Shown here: in pieces, positions 57,480 to 64,000 of the stretch | How the letters are laid out: the number at the start of each line of letters is the position of its first letter | How positions within the stretch are numbered: the first letter of the stretch is position 1 | Assembly: GCA_025618425.1 (NCBI GenBank) | Contig: CM046844.1 | Location: 12,360,080-12,424,079 of the forward strand | DNA: 64,000 bases | Source: Heliocidaris tuberculata | Taxonomy: Eukaryota; Echinodermata; Echinoidea; Camarodonta; Echinometridae | Reading direction: 5' to 3' | The notes under the pieces: generated by a model | Told to the model about the DNA's origin: nothing | Seen by the model: only the letters and a program-made list of their open reading frames with translations | The model's database searches: none | Made by a program: the position numbers and the translations under genes

Positions 57480-58620
57480 TTTTACCCCTGCTGCTTAGCT
57501 GTACCTGTCTGAATAGACCTGTTCACAAATATATTCAAATTTTATATACATACATAATAATGTACGGTGAGGGTGGGTAAACATGTATATGGTTTTTCTC
57601 TTTACATGACTTGTCCACAAGACACAACTTCAACATCATGCTTTGCAGGTTTGTAGTATTATTTGAATATTGAGCAAGCGAGCGCGAGCAAACAATTTGT
57701 GAGGTAGCCATTACATTGTAATATAAAAACGGGGAAACAGAATTCTGATGGGATTTCATTTGAAAAATTTCACAATGAAAATTTGTTTAATAAGGTATAC
57801 TTTTAATACGAGCGAACGTAGCGAGCGAGCATTTAGGAATATTGGCTCTAAGTCACTTTGGATTAGGTGCATCAGCTAATGGAAAAGGGAAACGTGAGGG
57901 AAAGGACACTTCAATTATTAGAAAAATAAATGAATGTGTAGAAAAGGTAGAAAAGGCAGTTCATTAGAGATAAATAGGGGCACTAATGAATCACGCCTGA
58001 AAAGGAGCATTTATAAGAACGGGAAAATGTTCTTATATAAAGTAGAAAAATTAAATCAGTGTCGATAAAAAAAAAAAAATGACTTGTTACATTTAAAGGA
58101 ATGAAAGGGATTAAAAGGGAAAAATGCTCAAGTTGAAATAGGAGCATTTATCAAAGGTAAGATGAGAAAAGAGGTGTAATTATCAAATGGGCGCTTAAAA
58201 GAATATGGAACGGGAACACATTCGAAAGAAAAATGGGGGTACTTATCTGAAGCTAAAGGGAAAAGAAGGGGCACAGTGCCCACATGCAACGCCAGGAGCG
58301 GTGCTTCTGACCGGGCCTACATGTTATGATTGTCATGTATAGTTGGGTGATGATGACACAGGTCATCATCCTCGATAAATATTTGGGGTGATGTATTCCC
58401 TCTTTCTCCACCACATTCGATTCCTGTGACTATATTTTCATTTCAGTTTTGCAGAATTGCATTATAACTCAAAGTTACCGACTGAACCCTCTAAATCCAG
58501 AACAATTACACCCATTTTACTTTTAATCTAAATAAATTTTCTGCATTATGGCTTCGAAAAAAAAAAAATCACCTCTGAATATATTTGGGGATGGTAACAC
58601 ATGCAGGCCACCCCCACTTC

Positions 58621-58672
<52 letters not shown>

Positions 58673-59600
58673 TATATATGTATATATATATATATACGTC
58701 CATCATCCCTTCCAGATCAACACCCATGTTGTATAATTTGAAGTAGATGGTTTTCACTTTCTAGTAGTGTAAAAATATATCGGGAAAAATCAGAAGCAAC
58801 GACAGAATTGTAGATAGATATTAATAAATTCATATAAATCTACAATATTGTACATAGATAAATAATATTTATATTGAAATAAAGAATATATATATTTGAA
58901 TAATATTAATAGATACAATATATCAAATTATATTTATCTACAACATATAATAGAAATGTATTTTACCACCATTTTTTTTTTTTTTTTTTTTTTGGGGGGG
59001 GGATGAAACCTGGGGAGATGTTTGTACACACCATCATCCCCCATCTGAAAAGTTGGGGGGATGTATACCCCCATCCCCCCCCCCCGCTATCTACGCCCCT
59101 GGTATCAAATATAATGATTTTGTATTCTCTTAATATATTCGAGTAAAAGGAATGATTCAGCCAGGCTTGGCGCTATTTATAAATCGCCTTGAATATATTT
59201 TTTAAATCAACAATTGAATTAAAAAACAAAGAAATACATAAGAAATTCTGTTGTTGATTTATTTCATTTTTTGCCAAAAAAAAAATTATCCAAGTAAGCG
59301 TTGTATTCTGAATGATGTTCAATATTAGATCTACTAAAATAATCTGTTTCTTTTCTACAGGAGCAACATTTTAGTGTATAACTTAAAAAAATATCAAATA
59401 AATCGATCTAATCTAATGGTTTCAGCAAATCTATGAATAAATCATGAACATCGTCAACCCTCACAAGTCACAAATGACGAATCTCATAATATTCCGGTTC
59501 CTTTTTAGGTTCTTTTACATTGTGTGCCATATCTTTTCAGTCATTTACGAGGCTGAGATAGAATACGACTTATACGCGATGGAAGGCAGTAATTACAAAT
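57480..59600. other. Gene-free repeat-rich stretch
   Basis: It contains a purine-rich degenerate tandem repeat (57880-58280), a poly-A run of about 45 followed by (TA)n (58622-58697), a poly-T/poly-G/poly-C repeat (58973-59100), and a copy of the AT-rich repeat of 10490-10860 (about 59195-59420). No gene was recognised. Confidence 0.6.
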
Positions 59601-59626
59601 TAACGTTTTGGTTAATATAAATATAA

Positions 59627-59680
<54 letters not shown>

Positions 59681-59736
59681 TAAATAAGTTTGAAAGAATC
59701 GGAATAAAAAGTCGAAGATAACAAAATTCACTCTTA

Positions 59737-59756
59737 CCGGTTTCTTTATTCTTCAG
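59737..59756 (-). other. Hammerhead-like relic, Penelope 3' side
   Basis: The minus strand reads CTGAAGAATAAAGAAACCGG, i.e. CTGAnGA...GAAA spacing. Penelope-like elements are known to carry hammerhead ribozyme motifs in their terminal repeats. Stem II is too weak here to claim activity. Confidence 0.35.
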
Positions 59757-61495
59757 ATAGTGAATTCAAATCAACAGGTGCAACATGAACAAACTATATA
59801 CATAATAATATACCCAAAAAATTGCGTACTGGCGCTTTGCGCTCAGTTGACATGTTGCATAGCAACGTAATTATTATTTCATATTATTGTTGCGTCATCA
59901 TCAAAATCATTTCAGGTCTGTCTTTACCTCTTTTTGTACATCTTTATAATGAGTTTTACAACAACAAAAAAGAATTAAAAACATCATTACTGTATTGTGT
60001 TATATATTAGACGTATATATCAACCTCAACATCGAAATTCTCCTAGCCAGATTATATGGTACATTTCTTTTTGTGTGACGTGGATGACAGGAGTCAAAGT
60101 GTAAATACTTTATAATGTACATGTACATCAGTCTCTAATTTTTCATTTGCCTTCAATACATTTATATCCAGGAATGATATCCTTTCTCTTGATACGTCCA
60201 TTTTGAATGATATATCCTCATGTATTTTTTGAAGGATACCATAAAATATTTGGACATCTCCATACTCTTTTTTCCATGTGATAAAACAATCATCAAGGTA
60301 TCTCAGCCAATTTTCTTCCACATCTAATCTGGCTTCTTTTGAAATGCTTTCTTCTACTCTCTCGTATAGTTGTTTTTCTATAGATAGCCGAGGAACAAAT
60401 TAACATATGTTGGGGCCATTTTTGTGCCCATTGCTGTTCCTTTGATTTGTTTATAAAACGTTCCATCAAATTGAAGTATGCTATTATTCAGAATCAATTC
60501 AATGGCCTCTAAAACAAAATCTTCGGTTATCCTGGCTTCCAAATCTTCAGGATATGTTTCCAACCAATATCGAATAGCATCTAATCCAACTCGATGATCA
60601 ATATTGGTATATAGGCTGTTAACATCAAAAGTGACTAACAAACTATCATCGTCAATAATTTCAGGTAGATGATTTAAGAAATCCACGCTGTCTCGGATAT
60701 AGCTTCTCACATGTTTTAAGTATGGTCTCAGCAGAATCTCAGTCAAGTTGCTGAGACGATAAGTAGGACATACTGGCCCAGCAACTATTGGTCTCATTTT
60801 TAAATCTACATCAGTACCACATTGTATGTAAGAACTTTTCTGTTTCAAACCGTTTTCTTTGATACGTTCACTTTGATGTATTTTAGGTAGACCATAAAAA
60901 TAACTTGCCTTATATTCAAAATTTGTAATATACTTTTTTTTTGGTTGGTGAAAATATCTTCATATTTTAAAATCAAGTTATTGACCTTTTTTCATTACTT
61001 CTTTATCCTCATTTTTGGTTCATTTTTGGTATGTTTCTTTTTTGTCCAAATGGTCATTTATTTTCGAAATACAGAATCTTTTTCCATCAGGACAAAAGCG
61101 CCTCCCTTATCTGCCTGTTAAATGATTACATCATCATCTTCCATTACATTTTTAAGCGCATACGACTCTTTCGTAGACAAGTTATGCCTATGTTGATAGG
61201 CGGTACTATTAGAGTTGTAATTCTCACTGAATGCTTTCAGAAAATCAATGTATTTCTCTAGAGTTTGATTTCTATTACGTTTTGATGTAAAATTACTCTT
61301 CCCCTAAACGATACTGTCATCTTTGATATTTTTACCTTCGAAATATTCTTTAAACCTTGATTTCCTACAAAAGTCAGTAACATCTTTTTTTAAAATTCAT
61401 TATTATTCTTCATTGGTAATGGCGTAAATTTGGCGCCCTTTTTCAAAACATTGATTTGTTCTTTTGATAATTCTCGATTACATACATTTATAACT

Positions 61496-61535
<40 letters not shown>

Positions 61536-61590
61536 AAGAGAGAATATAATGGTACAGAATGAAGCAGGTCACTCGGTGTATTTGCAAGCT

Positions 61591-61612
61591 TTCGGCTCCT
61601 GGCCTTCTTCAA
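61591..61612 (-). other. Hammerhead-like relic, Penelope 5' side
   Basis: The minus strand reads TTGAAGAAGGCCAGGAGCCG then AA: TGAnGA, a small GGC/GCC hairpin, then GAAA, in the order of a minimal hammerhead core. The CUGAUGA box is altered. Confidence 0.4.
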
Positions 61613-61659
61613 GTTTATTTGCTAAATCAAACAGAATGAAACAAATAATAATAATAAGC

Positions 61660-61880
61660 AACTTAACAAAACTAAAGACAACAGAACAGAACTATCATAA
61701 ATCTGGCAACATAAATCAACAGGAATAATTATAAGTGAAATTGAAAAGATGTTACTCGCCAAAACAAAACTAAAGACAACAGAACAGAATTGTTATAAAG
61801 CTGGCAACATAAATCAACAGGAGTAAGTGAAATTGAAAAGATGTTATACTCGGCAGGAGTAAGTGAAATAACGAAAATGG
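61660..61880. repeat. Tandem repeat of about 100 bp next to the Penelope element
   Basis: AAACTAAAGACAACAGAACAG, then CTGGCAACATAAATCAACAG, then GTGAAATTGAAAAGATGTTA occur twice, and a shortened third piece follows (GGAGTAAGTGAAAT). Confidence 0.75.
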
Positions 61881-62239
61881 AACTCAATAAAAACAAAAGT
61901 AAGCAAAGTAAACAATTACCTGACTTTTAAGGTCGAAGCAAATGTATATGTACTCTCGTGTGTAATGGGTAGGTGTTCTGTGCAATAATCGTTACATGTA
62001 ATACGGACGTCATGTAGAGGGCGTTTACTACACAAGTAAATAAATGGGTGCGTCCGACCGGAACAATGTAAAAAAGGGGGGAAGGGGGGCATAGTGAAGT
62101 TCCAGCGTTGAGGGGATGATTAGGCAAGACAATTTGGCTTTAAGACGATTAATTTGGTTTTTACTCTCTATGTGTTATATTCTCTCTTCACATATCTAAA
62201 TTTAACATGGTTCAACCGATTGGTACACACATCCACACC

Positions 62240-62280
62240 TCTCTCGCTATATATATATATATATATATATATATTGGTTG
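62240..62280. repeat. (TA)n microsatellite downstream of the GPCR
   Basis: TATATATA run at about 62249-62274, immediately past the stop codon on the GPCR's 3' side. Confidence 0.9.
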
Positions 62281-62295
62281 AATTGTTAACATTCT

Positions 62296-63414
62296 TTAAA
62301 CGTTTAACTGATCTACAGTATTTGATGGAATCAAAGCAACCGAGTTATCATTAACATCAGTATCCTCTGTGGCTCTTATGGCTTGGAGATTAAAGCTCTG
62401 AGGGTTGAGCTCACATGAATTCCTTAGGAGATGGGGTCTGAGAATGTCAGCATTTATTTTTTCACTCGATTTGCAGAGAAACGCGCGTCTGAAGTCTCGA
62501 TCCCTGTAGCAATAGATGCAGGGGTTAACAGCCGAACTCAGGACGACCGACAGAAGACCGGCCACTGACAGGACATCCCGAAAAATGACACCACCTACAT
62601 CAGCAAGCTGGACCAGGAAATAGGTGTAGACGGGTATCCAGCAAAGGAGAAAGACGCCGACGACCACTGCGGTTGTCTTGACTGCCTTAACTCTGCCATC
62701 CTGAAGACCCGGCTGTCCAACGGTGTCTAAAGAATCTCTTTGGCGAGAGATCGCTTTGGACTGCTTCATGGCAATGTACAGGATTCGGACATTGAAGAAG
62801 ATTAGCGTGGGGGTCAGGACAGAGATGAAGACAAGGATGGACAAAGTTTGGACTCGTGCTAGAGGTGTTACAAATTCATCCGCTTCGCAAATGATCGCTC
62901 GGCCATAGCTAATGTTCTGAACGACATAGACGGTAGTACGAATGGCGAAACCAACAACGCAAAGAACCCACGTAAATACAATACCAAGACCGACACGTTT
63001 ATGCGTCACCAAGCTCGCGTAACGCAGTGGTCTCGTTATGGCAATATGGCGGTCAACCGTCACTGCCACAATATGGACAAAAGCTATTCCGCTAAACGAG
63101 ATATAGGGAAGGGTCAGCACAATGGACGTCGTAGCTTGCGGGGTGAAGACTTTGTAGAGAGCAAAACTTTGCAAGGGACATGCTACCAGACCAATCAGAA
63201 GATCGGCTACTGCAAGACTTGTGAGGATCAGGTTGGTTGGAGTCCGTAAAGCGCGCTTCCTGTAGACGGCGGCAATGACCATGGAGTTACCTACAATGAC
63301 ACACAACGCTAGAGGTATCATTGGGATCGTGTATGCGAAAAATATTTGCATGTTAGTGACGTTTCCTTCTGTTTGGTTGACCATGTTAGGGCATCCATGA
63401 TTAGTCACTTCCAT
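62296..63414 (-). CDS. Class A (rhodopsin-like) G protein-coupled receptor, intronless
   Basis: 372 residues with seven hydrophobic segments. Landmarks are GN (N43, TM1), LAVADLL (D71, TM2), DRH at 121-123 replacing DRY, CWIP at 258-261 (TM6) and NPCIY at 297-301 (TM7). N-glycosylation sequons are at N13 and N18 in the outside N-terminus. The conserved Cys that should open TM3 (about position 97) is Ser, while a Cys in loop 2 (C176) remains, so the usual TM3-loop 2 disulphide cannot form. Within class A, loss of that TM3 Cys is known in the melanocortin, cannabinoid and lysophospholipid receptor branch. The general look (VDRHIAITRPLRY, TPTNLILTSLAVADLL) also recalls adenosine/amine-like orphan receptors. 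The ligand cannot be assigned. A helix-8-like RDRDFRRAF and a ~60-residue cytosolic tail follow. Confidence 0.92.
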   Translation of the reverse strand: MEVTNHGCPNMVNQTEGNVTNMQIFFAYTIPMIPLALCVIVGNSMVIAAVYRKRALRTPTNLILTSLAVADLLIGLVACPLQSFALYKVFTPQATTSIVLTLPYISFSGIAFVHIVAVTVDRHIAITRPLRYASLVTHKRVGLGIVFTWVLCVVGFAIRTTVYVVQNISYGRAIICEADEFVTPLARVQTLSILVFISVLTPTLIFFNVRILYIAMKQSKAISRQRDSLDTVGQPGLQDGRVKAVKTTAVVVGVFLLCWIPVYTYFLVQLADVGGVIFRDVLSVAGLLSVVLSSAVNPCIYCYRDRDFRRAFLCKSSEKINADILRPHLLRNSCELNPQSFNLQAIRATEDTDVNDNSVALIPSNTVDQLNV

Positions 63415-63424
63415 CTCAAATTGC

Positions 63425-63920
63425 TGATCTTGTCACACTACTGACGATCTCTTTAATAGTATACAATGGAATATCCCAAGTGATGATCACCTCACGCAAT
63501 CTGTTATTCCAACTGATGAGCTCGTTACCCAAGTGATGATGTCAACATCTGATTAAGGACTTCGTTACACAGTTGATGATCTCTTTACCCAGTTGACAAT
63601 ATCTTCATACAATTAATGATTCTGTCACACGATGATAATCTCGTCAACAAATCAATGATCAGTTTATAATCTTGTCAGATAATGGATGATTTCGTCACAC
63701 AACGCTGGATCTCGTCAACCAAATTTAATCATCGTTACATTGTAGATATTCTTATCACGTTATTAATGGTTTCGTCGCACAATGGATGATTCTCGTCACC
63801 CAGCTGCTGGTCCCGTAATAAAGCTGATTAATCTCATCATATAATTATTGATTTCGTCTCCCAACTGATGATCTCGTTACACAAATGATTATCTCATCAA
63901 AGAGTTGAAATTAGCCGCCA
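63425..63920. repeat. Degenerate minisatellite, unit about 20 bp (GATGATCTCGTCACACAAnT)
   Basis: GATGATxTCGTxACxCAAxT-like strings recur with spacings of about 18-24 bp or multiples, e.g. GATGAGCTCGTTACCCAAGT, GATGATCTCTTTACCCAGTT, GATGATTTCGTCACACAACG and GATGATCTCGTTACACAAAT. The tract begins right upstream of the GPCR start codon, in its 5' flank or UTR. Confidence 0.75.
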
Positions 63921-64000
63921 ACCGACGATTTTTTACATTGTCATATTATCAGTTCCTACTCAATTTTGCAAAATCTGTACTCGTTGCTCTGTTGATGTAA

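Larger units (their letters stand above)
59690..61620 (-). mobile_element. Degraded Penelope-like retroelement
   Basis: On the minus strand, in order: KFTPLPMKNNNEF (near 61420), NLSTKESYALKN (near 61170), QADKGGAFVLME (near 61100, preceded by a stop where Gln or Lys is expected), MRPIVAG (near 60790), LVTFDVNSLYTNI (near 60630), GTAMGTKMAPTYVNLFLG (near 60410), RYLDDCFITW (near 60290), and HFDSCHPRHTKRNVPYNLAR (near 60060). These are the RT and thumb blocks of Penelope-like elements. A GIY-YIG endonuclease domain was not found. Stops, frameshifts (near 60370 and 60110) and a deletion show it is dead. (TA)n runs lie at both ends (59631-59680 and 61500-61533). Confidence 0.88.

Overview
This is a eukaryotic, animal window with about 36-37% GC by eye. 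Its four host genes have spliced or intronless animal-type coding sequence, and it is very rich in fold-back/MITE elements, LINE and Penelope-like retroelement relics, tRNA-derived SINEs, poly-C/G tracts and the over-represented octamer-like string TACATGTA. Together these fit a marine deuterostome, most likely an echinoderm (sea urchin-like). That assignment is an inference from composition and repeat style; no marker gene fixes the species.

Layout. 1-4.3 kb: a fold-back fragment and a dead, 5'-truncated LINE (minus strand). 4.3-7.3 kb: nested MITEs. 7.47-9.87 kb: an inverted-repeat-bounded unit filled with a 2-kb pyrimidine satellite. 11.4-14.1 kb: the first two coding exons of a class I GLUT (SLC2A) sugar transporter on the minus strand; the rest of that gene lies beyond the left edge. 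15.56-20.24 kb: a near-identical 2.31-kb tandem duplication inside which a palindromic element carries arms made of a short repeated motif. 20.2-27.3 kb: repeats, microsatellites, a LINE fragment and two large fold-backs. 27.9-31.5 kb: a C1GALT1/COSMC-family gene (plus strand, two coding exons) whose intron holds a seven-copy 147-bp tandem array. 31.76-42.45 kb: intergenic DNA and FTSJ1 intron 1, with a pair of hAT-like elements, a 2-kb inverted-repeat element and a Mutator-like pair. 40.0-51.3 kb: a complete 11-exon FTSJ1 tRNA 2'-O-methyltransferase gene (plus strand) with a GC-AG first intron and an unusually long Gly/Ala-rich C-terminal tail. 51.3-59.6 kb: gene-free repeats, SINEs and microsatellites. 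59.7-61.6 kb: a degraded Penelope-like element (minus strand). 62.3-63.4 kb: an intronless class A GPCR (minus strand) with a degenerate ~20-bp minisatellite just upstream.

The host genes are unrelated in function (sugar uptake, O-glycan core synthesis/chaperoning, tRNA anticodon-loop methylation, signalling) and show no operon-like logic. I found no convincing novel multi-gene system. The most unusual items are the 400-residue tail on FTSJ1, the EHD in place of DxD in the COSMC-like protein, the satellite-filled element, the 147-bp array, and a set of non-autonomous DNA transposons whose insertions can be proved within the window by target-site duplications and empty-site relatives.
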